Positions 1 through 8,651 of a stretch of DNA of 64,000 bases are shown here, piece after piece. The stretch is from Hallerella sp964587155 (GTDB lineage Bacteria; Fibrobacterota; Fibrobacteria; Fibrobacterales; Fibrobacteraceae): NCBI GenBank assembly GCA_964587155.1, contig CAZPKF010000007.1:65658-129657 (forward strand). The letters run 5' to 3'. The stretch's first letter is position 1. The number at the start of each line of letters is the position of its first letter. The notes under the pieces were generated by a model. The model searched no databases and was not told the DNA's origin. It saw only the letters and a program-made list of their open reading frames with translations. Both the position numbers and the translations under genes were made by a program.

Positions 1-38
1 TATTTGAATCAGGGATTGGTACAAGGCGCGGTTGGGGA

Positions 39-189
39 CTAGATGAAATTCGCCGTTGAAAATGCCGACGATTGTTTGTCATCAATGGATTGAATATTTT
101 CAACGGAAATGACTGTGAATTGCGGGTTGTTTTCGGCAGCTGAGGGGGAGGGCTGCCAGCGGAACAAGCGAAAATGCAAAAGCAAACAC
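39..189 (-). pseudogene. decayed start of a secreted-protein gene
   Basis: Read on the minus strand from a GTG at 189, the sequence encodes a good signal-peptide-like stretch (VFAFAFSLVPLAALPLS). It then leaves frame at a five-base C run (five G on the plus strand, 144-148). Dropping one base from that run gives a smooth continuation (AAENNPQFTVISVENIQS and on) that ends at a TAG at 39-41, with more stops beyond. This looks like the 5' end of an exported-protein gene disabled by a frameshift and nonsense changes. No family can be assigned, and a chance reading cannot be excluded in so short a piece. Confidence 0.25.
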
Positions 190-302
190 TAAACGAGTTT
201 TTACCGGTTTTATTTATTTCTTCCATACAGGTTTGCCGGAAAGAAAGATGGAACAAGAACGTGGAATTTGTAAGGGAGGAATGGGAATTTCTGATTTTTT
301 GC

Positions 303-432
303 TATATTTCATCCCGCTTTGGGCAATTCCGCCCGGGCATCATTAAGCACCGGTCTGTGAAAAACCGCTTCGGTGGCTATACGTAGCTTTGCGGTTTGCA
401 GGTCGGGAAGAACAACCGAAAAGGAAAACATC
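303..432 (+). promoter_or_regulatory. rpsB promoter box and structured 5' leader
   Basis: TATATT at 303-308 is a likely -10 box for the rpsB operon, which would give a leader of roughly 120 nt. The leader can fold into a nested hairpin. AAACCGC (362-368) pairs with GCGGTTT (391-397), and inside it GCTA (376-379) pairs with TAGC (84-87 of that line, i.e. 384-387) around a TACG tetraloop. The structure ends about 35 nt before the start codon. Ribosomal protein operons are often autoregulated through such leaders, so an S2-binding site is a reasonable inference, not shown. A purine-rich AAAGGAAAA just before 433 is the ribosome binding site. Confidence 0.4.
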
Positions 433-1254
433 ATGGCTAATTTGCCTTCTGTTGAAGACCTGCTCGCCGCAGGCGCCCACTTTGGTCACCAGGCTCAGCG
501 CTGGAACCCGAAAATGAAACCTTACATTTTGGCCAAGAAGAATGACATCTACGTCATCAACTTGGACAAGACGATCAAGCTCCTCGAAGAAGCCGGCAAG
601 GTTGCCGCCCGCGTTTCTGGCGAAGGCAAGAGCGTTCTCTTTGTCGGCACCAAGCCGACTGCCCGCGCAATCGTGGAAGAAGCTGCCAAGAAGACGAACC
701 ATTTCTTCGTCTCCAACCGCTGGCTCGGCGGTATGCTTACCAATTTCCAGACGATTCGCAAGTCCATTAAGCAAATCGACAAGATTGACAAGATGGAATC
801 CGATGGTCTTTTCAAGGAACTTTCCAAGAAAGAAGTTCTCGACAAGACCCGTCTCCGCGAAAAGATGCTCGGCATTTTCGGCGGTATCCGCGAAATGGCC
901 ACGCTTCCGGGACTCGTTGTCATCACGGATTTGCACCACGAACATTTGGCTGTTGCTGAAGCGCGTCGTCTCCACATTCCCATTATCGGTATTTGCGATA
1001 CGAACGTCGATCCGACCCTCGTGGATTATCCGGTTCCCGCCAATGACGATGCGGTGAAGTCCATCAAAATGATTATCGATTACATTTCGGAAAATGTCAC
1101 AGCCCGTTCCGAAGTGGCCAAAATAGCAGATGCGGAAGCCGCTGCGAAAAAATTTGACGACGGTGCTCCGGCTTCGCGCAAGCCTTCTTCCCGTCCGCGC
1201 AAGCCGGCTGCTAAAAAGGCCGAAGACAAATCCGCCAACTCCGAGGAAAAGTAA
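433..1254 (+). CDS. rpsB: 30S ribosomal protein S2
   Basis: Small-subunit ribosomal protein uS2, 273 residues. The start MANLPSVEDLLAAGAHFGHQ is the typical S2 N-terminus, and the family blocks RWNPKMKPYI, FVGTKPTAR and NRWLGGMLTNFQTI follow. An in-frame ATG at 373 would add 20 unrelated residues, while 433 has a good ribosome binding site, so I chose 433. The last 40 or so residues form a Lys/Ala/Ser/Pro-rich tail beyond the conserved core; such tails vary between species. It is the first gene of the translation block, with tsf 2 nt downstream, the common rpsB-tsf order. Confidence 0.97.
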   Translation: MANLPSVEDLLAAGAHFGHQAQRWNPKMKPYILAKKNDIYVINLDKTIKLLEEAGKVAARVSGEGKSVLFVGTKPTARAIVEEAAKKTNHFFVSNRWLGGMLTNFQTIRKSIKQIDKIDKMESDGLFKELSKKEVLDKTRLREKMLGIFGGIREMATLPGLVVITDLHHEHLAVAEARRLHIPIIGICDTNVDPTLVDYPVPANDDAVKSIKMIIDYISENVTARSEVAKIADAEAAAKKFDDGAPASRKPSSRPRKPAAKKAEDKSANSEEK

Positions 1255-1256
1255 TC

Positions 1257-2144
1257 ATGGCAATTCAAATTACAGCTTCCATGGTGAACGAACTGCGCCA
1301 AAAGACCGGCGTAGGCATGATGCAATGCAAAAAAGCCTTGATTGAAGCCGAAGGCGATCAGGAAAAGGCGTTTGAATTTTTGCGCAAGCAAGGCGCTGCC
1401 GTTGCCGCAAAACGCGCGGACAAGGCTGCCAAAGAAGGCCGCGTATTCTTGGTGAAGTGCGATAATCGCGCTGTCGCTTTTGAACTGGGCTGCGAAACCG
1501 AACCGGTGTCTCAGAATGCCGACTTCGTCGCCTTGGCCGATTTGGCTGTCAAGGCGATTCAAGCTCAGGAAATCAATTCGATTGAAGAATTGAAAGACGC
1601 GGTCGTTGACGGAGTCAAGGTGAACGATAGGCTCCAAGACGTTCTCGTGAAGATTCAAGAAAACATCGACTTCCGCAAACTCGGAGTCGTCAAGTTTGAC
1701 GCGAATGATGCCGTTGGCCTTTATGACCACATGAAGGGAAAAATCGGTGTCATCACGCGTTTGACTTACGAAGGAACCCCGACAGATAAGGATGCTTTGG
1801 AACGCACGGCGAAAGACATTGCGATGCAAGCTGCTGCATTTGCTCCGGTCGCCGTCAACAATGCTGCCGTTCCCGAATCTTTCATTCAGAAAGAAAAGGA
1901 AATCGCTTTGGCTCAAATCGAAAACTCCGGCAAGAAGACCAAGCCGGAATTCGCTCAGCGCCAAATCGAAGGCCGTGTCGCCAAGGTCCTCAAGGAAGTT
2001 GTTCTCGAAGACCAAGAATTCTTTATGTCCGACAAGAACCCGAACAAGCTTTCCGTCAAGGATTACTTGCTTTCTGCAGGGGAAAAGCTCGGCGTCAAGA
2101 ATTTGACCGTCGTTGACTTCCTCCGTTTCGAAAGGGGCAACTAA
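1257..2144 (+). CDS. tsf: translation elongation factor Ts
   Basis: EF-Ts, the guanine nucleotide exchange factor that recycles EF-Tu from GDP to GTP form; 295 residues. The N-terminal UBA-like domain carries the family motif as TGVGMMQCKKAL (usually TDVGMM). The second signature near residue 82 reads ELGCETEPVSQN, a slight variant of the usual CETDFVA. The core and dimerisation regions follow to the C-terminus. It sits 2 nt after rpsB and 1 nt before pyrH, so co-transcription is very likely. Nothing suggests truncation. Confidence 0.96.
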   Translation: MAIQITASMVNELRQKTGVGMMQCKKALIEAEGDQEKAFEFLRKQGAAVAAKRADKAAKEGRVFLVKCDNRAVAFELGCETEPVSQNADFVALADLAVKAIQAQEINSIEELKDAVVDGVKVNDRLQDVLVKIQENIDFRKLGVVKFDANDAVGLYDHMKGKIGVITRLTYEGTPTDKDALERTAKDIAMQAAAFAPVAVNNAAVPESFIQKEKEIALAQIENSGKKTKPEFAQRQIEGRVAKVLKEVVLEDQEFFMSDKNPNKLSVKDYLLSAGEKLGVKNLTVVDFLRFERGN

Positions 2145-2145
2145 T

Positions 2146-2859
2146 ATGGCTAGCACCAGGTTTCAACGTGTTCTGCTGAAACTTTCCGGCGAAGCTCTTG
2201 CCGGCGAACGCGGACACGGGATCGACTCCGAAATTTTGACGGACATGGCTTCTGAAATCGCTTCTGTAGTGAAATCGGGAGTGCAGGTTGCCCTGGTTAT
2301 CGGGGGCGGGAACCTGGTGCGCGGCATTTCCGCATCTGCGGGTGGCATGAACCGTGCCCAGGGCGATGCAATGGGAATGCTCGGTACTGTAATGAATGGA
2401 CTTGCGATGCAAGATGCTCTAGATAAACAGGGCATTCCTTGCGTCGTGATGTCTGCTATTCGAATGGAACCGATTTGCGAATTTTTCGACCGCAGACGGG
2501 CCATTTCGCTTTTGTCTTCCGGAACCGTTGTCATTTTCTCGGCGGGAACCGGAAACCCTTATTTTACAACAGACAGTGCTGCCGCTCTCCGCGCAATTGA
2601 AACAGAATGCGATGTCATCATGAAGGCGACGAAAGTGGACGGCATTTATTCGGATGATCCGGTCAAAAATCCGCAAGCGACGCGTTTTGACGCAATTTCG
2701 TATACAGAAGTAATCCAGAAAGGACTTAAAGTCATGGATACGGCTGCGGTAGCCCTTTGTTTAGAACAAAAAATGCCGATACTGGTGTTCAAAATGGTAA
2801 AAGGACACTTGACCAAGGCCGTTGTGGAAGGTAATTTAGGAACACTCGTGCACTGCTGA
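2146..2859 (+). CDS. pyrH: UMP kinase
   Basis: Bacterial uridylate kinase of the amino-acid-kinase fold, phosphorylating UMP to UDP with ATP; 237 residues. The phosphate-binding start KLSGEALAGERGHGID and the glycine loop VIGGGNLVRG are clear, as are the later TGNPYFTTDSAAALRA and MKATKVDGIYSDDP blocks. An upstream start at 2113 lies inside tsf and adds 11 non-family residues, whereas 2146 follows AAAGGGGC, so it is preferred. pyrH between tsf and frr is the widespread bacterial order. Confidence 0.96.
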   Translation: MASTRFQRVLLKLSGEALAGERGHGIDSEILTDMASEIASVVKSGVQVALVIGGGNLVRGISASAGGMNRAQGDAMGMLGTVMNGLAMQDALDKQGIPCVVMSAIRMEPICEFFDRRRAISLLSSGTVVIFSAGTGNPYFTTDSAAALRAIETECDVIMKATKVDGIYSDDPVKNPQATRFDAISYTEVIQKGLKVMDTAAVALCLEQKMPILVFKMVKGHLTKAVVEGNLGTLVHC

Positions 2860-2897
2860 CCGCAGCGCGAAACCGTTTGAATTTGAAGAGGATTTTC

Positions 2898-3434
2898 ATG
2901 GCTGAAGAATATGAAGTGAAAATGCAAAAGGCCGTTGAAGCGACCGAAAGAGAATTTTCCAAAATCCGTACGAGCGTTGCCACGCCGGCGATTTTGAACA
3001 ATATTTTTGTGGATTATTATGGAACGCCGACTCCGATTCCCCAAGTGGCGAAAGTGACTGTGCCTGAACCGCGGATGCTCCTAGTGACTCCGTGGGAAAA
3101 GCCGATGGTGGAACCTGTGAACCGTGCCATTTTGATGGCGAACATCGGTGTAACTCCGATGATGGAAAGCAACAGCATTCGAGTGTCCATTCCGATTCTC
3201 ACTTCGGAACGGCGCGAAGAGTTGGCTAAAATCGCCCGCAAGCACGCCGAAGAAGGCAAAGTCGCCATTCGCAACATTCGCCGGGATGCCAACGACGCCA
3301 TCAAAAAGAACAAGGAATTGGCAGAAGACGAAGCGAAAAAGCGTCAAGAGCAAATTCAAAAGACGACAGACGCATACATTGCCAAAATCGATGAAATTCT
3401 GAAGGTCAAAGAAGCCGATTTGCTCGAGGTGTAA
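2898..3434 (+). CDS. frr: ribosome recycling factor
   Basis: RRF, which with EF-G splits the post-termination ribosome; 178 residues, slightly shorter than the usual 185. The three-helix-bundle family pattern is visible: MQKAVEATEREFSKIRTSVA near the start, then PEPRMLLVTPWEKPM, and the long basic/acidic helices with VAIRNIRRDANDAIKK near the end. A TTG at 2877 would extend the frame by seven residues, but ATG 2898 follows GAAGAGGA and is the better start. It lies 38 nt after pyrH. Confidence 0.96.
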   Translation: MAEEYEVKMQKAVEATEREFSKIRTSVATPAILNNIFVDYYGTPTPIPQVAKVTVPEPRMLLVTPWEKPMVEPVNRAILMANIGVTPMMESNSIRVSIPILTSERREELAKIARKHAEEGKVAIRNIRRDANDAIKKNKELAEDEAKKRQEQIQKTTDAYIAKIDEILKVKEADLLEV

Positions 3435-3439
3435 GCTTC

Positions 3440-4150
3440 ATGGGCGCCTCACTGAAACATGTCGCCATTATCATGGACGGTAATGGCCGTTGGGCCAAAA
3501 GCCGTGGACTGGAACGTTTTTTGGGGCACCGCAAAGGGACCCAGGCGACAATCAATGCTGTCAAGTTCGGCTGTGATTTGCAGTTGGAGCATTTGACTCT
3601 TTACGTTTTCAGTTCGGAAAATTGGCTGCGCCCTTCGAAAGAAGTGGATTATTTGATGAAGCTTCTAGTGGAAATGGTTCACAAGGAACTTCCCGATCTC
3701 ATGGAAAAAAACGTGAAGCTTGTCGTCATCGGCAATATAGACCGATTGCCCGAAGCTCCGCGTGAAAAATTGAAACAGGCGATAGAAACGACTGCGGGAA
3801 ATACCGGGATGCAATTGAACTTGGCGATTTCTTACGGTGGTCGGCTAGAAATCGTGGAAGCTTGCAAGGCTATCGCCCAAGAAGTCCAAAACGGGCAAAT
3901 TTCCATTGAATCTGTCGACGAAAGCGTCTTTGCAAAACATCTCTATTTGAAAGGTGCGCCCGATCCCGATTTGGTTATTCGCACAGGTGGAGAATTTCGC
4001 CTTTCCAATTATTTGCTTTGGCAGGCGGCTTACAGTGAATTTTATGTAACGCCAACGCTTTGGCCTGATTTTACGGATGCTGAATTCCAAAAGGCCATTG
4101 ATTTTTACAATACGCGTGAACGGCGGTTTGGAAAGGTTCTTGATGAGTAA
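3440..4150 (+). CDS. uppS: isoprenyl transferase (undecaprenyl diphosphate synthase)
   Basis: cis-prenyltransferase that extends farnesyl diphosphate with isopentenyl diphosphate to the C55 lipid carrier used for peptidoglycan and surface polysaccharides; 236 residues. The catalytic motif IIMDGNGRWAK is at the N-terminus with Asp13. The C-terminal substrate-binding motif reads RTGGEFRLSNYLLWQ, close to the usual RTSGEQRLSN, and is followed by AAYSEFYVT and WPDF. It starts 5 nt after frr and overlaps cdsA by 8 nt. Confidence 0.95.
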   Translation: MGASLKHVAIIMDGNGRWAKSRGLERFLGHRKGTQATINAVKFGCDLQLEHLTLYVFSSENWLRPSKEVDYLMKLLVEMVHKELPDLMEKNVKLVVIGNIDRLPEAPREKLKQAIETTAGNTGMQLNLAISYGGRLEIVEACKAIAQEVQNGQISIESVDESVFAKHLYLKGAPDPDLVIRTGGEFRLSNYLLWQAAYSEFYVTPTLWPDFTDAEFQKAIDFYNTRERRFGKVLDE

Positions 4151-4988
4151 CATGACTGTTCGCATTCTTTTTGCGGTATTCGCTATCCCTGTCACTTTTT
4201 TGCTGTTGTGGGCTAGCGATGCGACTCGCTTGCTGTTGATGCTGTTTATGAGCGGTGCTGCAGCGTGGGAATGGGCCCGCATGGCATCCAAAATGTATCA
4301 GGGGCCTTCGATGCAAATCATTGCCCCGGTTTCTGCCATTGCGTTGGTGCTGGCCTGGATTTTTCAATCGGGCAAATTTTTTGGACTTCCACCTGTCGAG
4401 CATTTGGTGGGTGTGGTTTTTGTGTGCGTTTTCGCTCTTTATATTGTCATCGCCTTTTCAAAAGTGCATGTGGATCATTTGTTCCCGTGGTGTGCAGCTC
4501 AATTTTCTGGCCCACTTTATGTAGGGCTTTGGGGCGGTCTCGATATTTTCTTGTTGGGTTCCGGCAATTTTTCGCTTGAACATTCCTATCGCTTTATCGT
4601 CGTTTTGACGGCAATGTGGGTGTGTGACACCATGGCGTATTTTGGTGGACGACTTTTGGGAAAGCACAAAATGGCTCCGGAAATCAGTCCGAAGAAAACG
4701 TGGGAAGGCGCAATTTGCGGCACCGTTTTTGCCGTTGGTTGGGTGATGCTTTTTTCCCCGGCGGTGTTCGGATTGAATTTGCCGAAAGCGGCTTTGCTAG
4801 GTTTTGTACTTGCTATCGCAGGCCAAGCTGGCGATTTGCTTGAATCCACGGTCAAACGGTGGTCTGGGACAAAAGATTCCAGTCAAATTTTCCCCGGGCA
4901 CGGCGGCGTTCTCGACCGGATGGATTCCTTTTTCCTTTCTGCGCCGGCGGTCGTGCTGGTGATGTTCTTTGTCAACGGAGCGGTTTAA
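4143..4988 (+). CDS. cdsA: phosphatidate cytidylyltransferase
   Basis: Integral membrane enzyme making CDP-diacylglycerol from phosphatidate and CTP, the branch point for phospholipids; 281 residues. About eight hydrophobic segments are visible. The family signature near the C-terminus is intact: STVKRWSGTKDSS followed by FPGHGGVLDRMDS with its conserved Asp residues. I chose ATG 4143, which overlaps the end of uppS by 8 nt (start MSNMTVRIL); the ATG at 4152 is an alternative. The longer frame from 4077 lies mostly inside uppS. Confidence 0.93.
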   Translation: MSNMTVRILFAVFAIPVTFLLLWASDATRLLLMLFMSGAAAWEWARMASKMYQGPSMQIIAPVSAIALVLAWIFQSGKFFGLPPVEHLVGVVFVCVFALYIVIAFSKVHVDHLFPWCAAQFSGPLYVGLWGGLDIFLLGSGNFSLEHSYRFIVVLTAMWVCDTMAYFGGRLLGKHKMAPEISPKKTWEGAICGTVFAVGWVMLFSPAVFGLNLPKAALLGFVLAIAGQAGDLLESTVKRWSGTKDSSQIFPGHGGVLDRMDSFFLSAPAVVLVMFFVNGAV

Positions 4989-4991
4989 TCC

Positions 4992-6143
4992 ATGAAGCAG
5001 GTTTGCCTTTTAGGTGCCACAGGGTCAATTGGCACTTCGACTGTCGGTGTGCTGAAACAGCACCCGGAAAGATTCAAACTCTATGCGATAGCGGCAAATC
5101 GAAATTGGAAAAAAATGGCCCAGATCGCCCGCGAAATGGACGTGGAACGCCTTTGCATGTTTGATGCGGCTGCGGCGAAAGAACTTTCAAAAGAATTGGG
5201 AAAACCGGTCTTGTCCGGAATGGAAGGCCTTTGCGAATTGTGCGCCGATCCGAAGACGGATATCGTTTTGAACTCTTTGATGGGTTCTGTCGGCTGCCTC
5301 CCAACCCTTTCTGCGATAAAGGCATCCAAACACATCGCTCTTGCCAATAAAGAAACGCTGGTGATGGCTGGCGAAGTCATTGAAAAAGCTCTCCGGGAAA
5401 ATCCGAAGTCGCGATTGACTCCGGTGGATTCCGAACACAATGCGATTTTCCAGTGTCTTGCGGACAGGCCGAATGCCGAAGTGGAAAACATCCAAATCAC
5501 GGCTTCTGGAGGACCTTTCCGTGAATGGCCCATTGAAAAATTCAAGGAAATTCGGGTTGAAGATGCGCTAAACCATCCTGTTTGGAGCATGGGACAAAAA
5601 ATTACGATTGATTCTGCCAGCATGATGAATAAAGGCCTTGAAATCATCGAAGCGCATTTCCTTTTTGACATTCCTTATGAACGGATAAACGTGGTTGTGC
5701 ACCCGCAAAGTCGGGTGCATTCGCTGGTGCAATTCCGCGATGGAAGCCTAATGGCGCAGTTGGGAGCCCCGGACATGAAGATTCCCATTCAATGCGCTTT
5801 GACGTGGCCCGAACGGATTCCGCTGGATACGGAACGCTTGGATTTGGCCGAATTGGGACAATTTACTTTTTTCAAACCGGATTTTGAAAAGTTCCGCTGT
5901 TTGGCGATTGCAATGGAATGTGGAAAGCGCGGAGGCCTTTATACGGCGATGATGAATGCGGCAAATGAAGTGCTGGTGGGAGAGTTCTTGAACCGTAAAA
6001 TCGGATTTTCAGATATCCCGAATGGCGTTGAAATGGTCGTGGGCAAAACACCGTCTGTTTCGGGCGATTTGGATTTGAATACGATTCTCGCCGCCGATGC
6101 CGAAGCGCGGAACCTCGCTGCAGATTGGGTGAAGAACCGCTGA
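4992..6143 (+). CDS. dxr: 1-deoxy-D-xylulose 5-phosphate reductoisomerase
   Basis: Second enzyme of the MEP isoprenoid pathway, converting DXP to 2-C-methyl-D-erythritol 4-phosphate with NADPH; 383 residues, full length. The NADPH-binding loop GATGSIGTST opens the protein. Then come LANKETLVMAG, the metal-binding VDSEHNAIFQCL, ITASGGPFR, SASMMNKGLEIIEAHFLF and the loop VVHPQSRVHSLVQFRDGS. The Arg in HPQSRVHS replaces the usual Val/Ile, a small oddity. It starts 3 nt after cdsA and ends the plus-strand block, 9 nt from the convergent nnrD. Confidence 0.95.
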   Translation: MKQVCLLGATGSIGTSTVGVLKQHPERFKLYAIAANRNWKKMAQIAREMDVERLCMFDAAAAKELSKELGKPVLSGMEGLCELCADPKTDIVLNSLMGSVGCLPTLSAIKASKHIALANKETLVMAGEVIEKALRENPKSRLTPVDSEHNAIFQCLADRPNAEVENIQITASGGPFREWPIEKFKEIRVEDALNHPVWSMGQKITIDSASMMNKGLEIIEAHFLFDIPYERINVVVHPQSRVHSLVQFRDGSLMAQLGAPDMKIPIQCALTWPERIPLDTERLDLAELGQFTFFKPDFEKFRCLAIAMECGKRGGLYTAMMNAANEVLVGEFLNRKIGFSDIPNGVEMVVGKTPSVSGDLDLNTILAADAEARNLAADWVKNR

Positions 6144-6152
6144 CGGAATCCG

Positions 6153-6998
6153 TTACATTCGCAAAGCCTTTGCGATGTATTTTGGCAAATCCGAAGCGAG
6201 AACGCCGTATTCCGAAAGTTCCTGCGAAGCCAGTTCTCCTGCAATACCGTGAATTTTCGCACCGAGAACGGCTGCGTCAAAAGGCTCCATCTTTTGCGCC
6301 AAAAAGCCAGCAATGACACCGGTGAGGCAATCGCCGGAACCGGCTTTTGCCAGCGCGGAATTGCCTGTTTCGTTTATCCGGTATCGGTTTCCGTCTGCGA
6401 TAATTGAGCGATGACCTTTCAGCAAAACAATGGCGTCAAATTTTTGGGAAGCTTCGCACGCTGCACCGATTCTGTCTTTTAAAATGGATTCCAAATCGGT
6501 GTGTATCAAACGGGAAAGCTCTTTGGGGTGCGGAGTCATCACGACTCGTTTTTTGAATTGGAGATTTTTCTTCGAAAGCGAAAGCCGGTTTAAACCGTCT
6601 GCATCCAAAACGGCAAAATTCTGTTTGCGAAGAATCAAATCCAGCGTGTCTTCGACCAGTTCTGTTACATCGTCGGGAGTATTGCTCATGGAACCGATGC
6701 CGCAGCCCAGTGTGCAAATTGCGCCTGTCGAAAGGCGTTCTTCGATAAGGGGAAGAGCGTCTTTTGAAATGGTAACGCCTTTTTGAGGAAGAGGTAAAAA
6801 AACGGCATCGGGCAACAGGGCCGCAACAGAATCAATGACTGTGGGGATTGCGGCAAGAGTTACATAACCGGCTCCGGCCCGCAAAGCGGATGCGCTCGAA
6901 AGGTAGGCGGCTCCGCGGTAATTGACGGACCCGGCAATATTCAACACGTTGCCAAAAGTCGACTTGTTGGACTCAGCAGGACGATGGGGAATATGCAT
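6153..6998 (-). CDS. nnrD: ADP/ATP-dependent NAD(P)H-hydrate dehydratase
   Basis: YjeF C-terminal (ribokinase-fold) domain enzyme that repairs hydrated NAD(P)H; 281 residues. Visible family blocks are NVLNIAGSVNYRGAAYLSS near the start, RVVMTPHPKELSRLI in the middle and NSALAKAGSGDCLTGVIAGF, which holds the conserved Asp of the GSGD motif. The N-terminal epimerase domain (NnrE) that is often fused to it is absent, so this is a stand-alone dehydratase. A strong GGAGG (7008-7012) lies 9 nt before the ATG. The gene overlaps the end of ispD by 26 nt and so lies in the same transcript. Confidence 0.88.
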   Translation of the reverse strand: MHIPHRPAESNKSTFGNVLNIAGSVNYRGAAYLSSASALRAGAGYVTLAAIPTVIDSVAALLPDAVFLPLPQKGVTISKDALPLIEERLSTGAICTLGCGIGSMSNTPDDVTELVEDTLDLILRKQNFAVLDADGLNRLSLSKKNLQFKKRVVMTPHPKELSRLIHTDLESILKDRIGAACEASQKFDAIVLLKGHRSIIADGNRYRINETGNSALAKAGSGDCLTGVIAGFLAQKMEPFDAAVLGAKIHGIAGELASQELSEYGVLASDLPKYIAKALRM

Positions 6999-7704
6999 GG
7001 GAACGCGCCTCCAAAAGTGCGCTAAAAAATTCCAAATCCGAAGGTGTTGTCAATTTGTCGTTCAGGGAATTTCCTGCTACGATAAAAACGGGAATGCCGA
7101 AATGTTCAAAAATAGAAGCTTCGTCGGTGGGCAAAAAGGTCAAGGGTTCTGCCGCTAGCTTTGCATAAAGCTCGCGGAAAAGTTTTACGGAAGCGGCTTG
7201 GGGCGTTTGTGCCAGGTAAATAGAATCCCGCGGAATCGTTTTGACAATCTGACCATGTTCAACGGATTTTACTGTATCTGCCGAAGGCTTGGCGACGATA
7301 CACGCCCCTTTTTTTACCGAAGTTTCCATGACCTGTTCAATCAATTCTTTGGAAACGAGAGGACGCGCTACATCGTGGACCAGTGCAAATTCCACTTGGG
7401 ACGAAAGAGCTTCGATTCCATTTTTAACCGATTCCCAACGTTCTTTTCCGCCGGTGACGATTTTCAATTTGTCTGCTTTGGGAAAGTCGGAAAGTTCATC
7501 TTCGAATTGAGATTTCCAGTCTGCAGGAACAGCCAAAACGACTTCTGCAATGGATGGAATTTGGGCGAATGTTTCTAGGGAATGTCGGTAAACGGGCTTG
7601 CCTCCAAGAGAAAGGAGCTGTTTGGGGAGCTTTGCTCCCATCCGTTTGCCGAGACCGCCGGCAGGAAGCACAGCGGCAAATCGAATCGAAGAATCAATGG
7701 ACAT
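6973..7704 (-). CDS. ispD: 2-C-methyl-D-erythritol 4-phosphate cytidylyltransferase
   Basis: Third enzyme of the MEP pathway, joining MEP with CTP; 243 residues. The nucleotide-binding start AAVLPAGGLGKRMGAKLPKQ, the middle block VHDVARPLVS and the late TDEASIFEHFG are all typical. The frame is open to 7773, but those extra residues do not match the family and lie inside the upstream lipoprotein gene, so ATG 7704 (MSIDSSIRFAAVL) is used. It overlaps the upstream gene by 11 nt and the downstream nnrD by 26 nt. dxr, the preceding pathway step, lies just beyond nnrD on the other strand. Confidence 0.93.
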   Translation of the reverse strand: MSIDSSIRFAAVLPAGGLGKRMGAKLPKQLLSLGGKPVYRHSLETFAQIPSIAEVVLAVPADWKSQFEDELSDFPKADKLKIVTGGKERWESVKNGIEALSSQVEFALVHDVARPLVSKELIEQVMETSVKKGACIVAKPSADTVKSVEHGQIVKTIPRDSIYLAQTPQAASVKLFRELYAKLAAEPLTFLPTDEASIFEHFGIPVFIVAGNSLNDKLTTPSDLEFFSALLEARSHAYSPSSC

Positions 7705-8611
7705 CTTGTACACAGCGCACGGCGTATCCCGCCGTTTTGAAATTGTAGTAACGGTAACTTTCGGGGGAATCATAGCTTAAACTGCGGTAGAAAGCTGTTT
7801 CGGCGTTTCTTTCTGTCGCTGTCCAAAAATAAGCGTGATGGCCCAAATACATGAAAGATCCTTCATAGACGATTCCCGAAGGCCGTGCGTCAAAACCGAT
7901 GGAATCCGATCCGTTCCCCGGACCGCCATCGTTTTCCGCCCATCCTGTTTTTGATTTGAGTATCTTTCCGTTGTTTTCGCCAAGAGCTTTGACTAAACTA
8001 TCCCAATCCGCATCCGTCGGGAGTCTCCAATTCGAAGGGCATGCCTGCTTTGCCGTGTTGAAATCATAAAGGCGACCGTATTTGCGGCAATTTCCTTTTT
8101 TATTCTCGTAACAGGCGGATTTTCCGGGAACTTTTGAACTTAGATTTTTTGTCATCCAGCGCAATTTGCCAATGACAACGGATGAAATGGGCGCCTCGCA
8201 GTTTTTGAATTGAGCGGAAATCCAGACCGAATCGGCGGGAGTCGTGAATACGGCTGAGTCGGCGGAATGTGCGCTTAACAATTTTTCGTAATGCGACGGC
8301 GTCACTTTCCAACTGCCAAAACAAGAAGATTCCGGATTCGGATTTGTAACCTTCAACACGATTTTCGTTCCCGGTTCGTATTCACCGCTTCCTGTGGCGT
8401 TTTGGATGGACAATGGGAAGAGAACTTGCGATGAAGAGGAACTTTTTTCTTCGCGTGGAACGTCTTGTGCCGAAGAACTGGAAAATTCCGAACGGGAAGA
8501 TTGCCCTGCGGAAGAACTGGAAAAAAACTTGGCGGGTGCCGTTTTCTCTGGTTCCGGCGAAGAGCAGGCGATAAATCCGAAAATGAGCAATAAAAACATC
8601 CAAATGGGCAT
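7694..8611 (-). CDS. lipoprotein with Fibrobacter major paralogous domain
   Basis: 305 residues. The start MPIWMFLLLIFGFIACSS is a lipoprotein signal with a probable lipidated Cys16. A Ser-rich, low-complexity linker (several SSSS runs, about residues 30-62) tethers the rest. The C-terminal 150 residues match the TIGR02145-type domain: RWMTKNL, GRLYDFNTAKQACPSNWRLP, DADWDSLVKALG, then FWTATERN and YAVRCVQD. This family is greatly expanded in Fibrobacter; its function is unknown but it is thought to be surface-exposed. AAGGAACAG precedes the ATG. It starts the ispD-nnrD transcript, an odd companion for metabolic genes. Confidence 0.85.
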   Translation of the reverse strand: MPIWMFLLLIFGFIACSSPEPEKTAPAKFFSSSSAGQSSRSEFSSSSAQDVPREEKSSSSSQVLFPLSIQNATGSGEYEPGTKIVLKVTNPNPESSCFGSWKVTPSHYEKLLSAHSADSAVFTTPADSVWISAQFKNCEAPISSVVIGKLRWMTKNLSSKVPGKSACYENKKGNCRKYGRLYDFNTAKQACPSNWRLPTDADWDSLVKALGENNGKILKSKTGWAENDGGPGNGSDSIGFDARPSGIVYEGSFMYLGHHAYFWTATERNAETAFYRSLSYDSPESYRYYNFKTAGYAVRCVQDVH

Positions 8612-8651
8612 TTCTGTTCCTTGATTTTTGGAAAAATAATAATTTCAGCCT

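Noticed and set aside
174..386. Open frame of 70 codons ahead of rpsB
   Set aside because: It has no ribosome binding site, resembles no protein, and overlaps the rpsB promoter box and leader hairpin.
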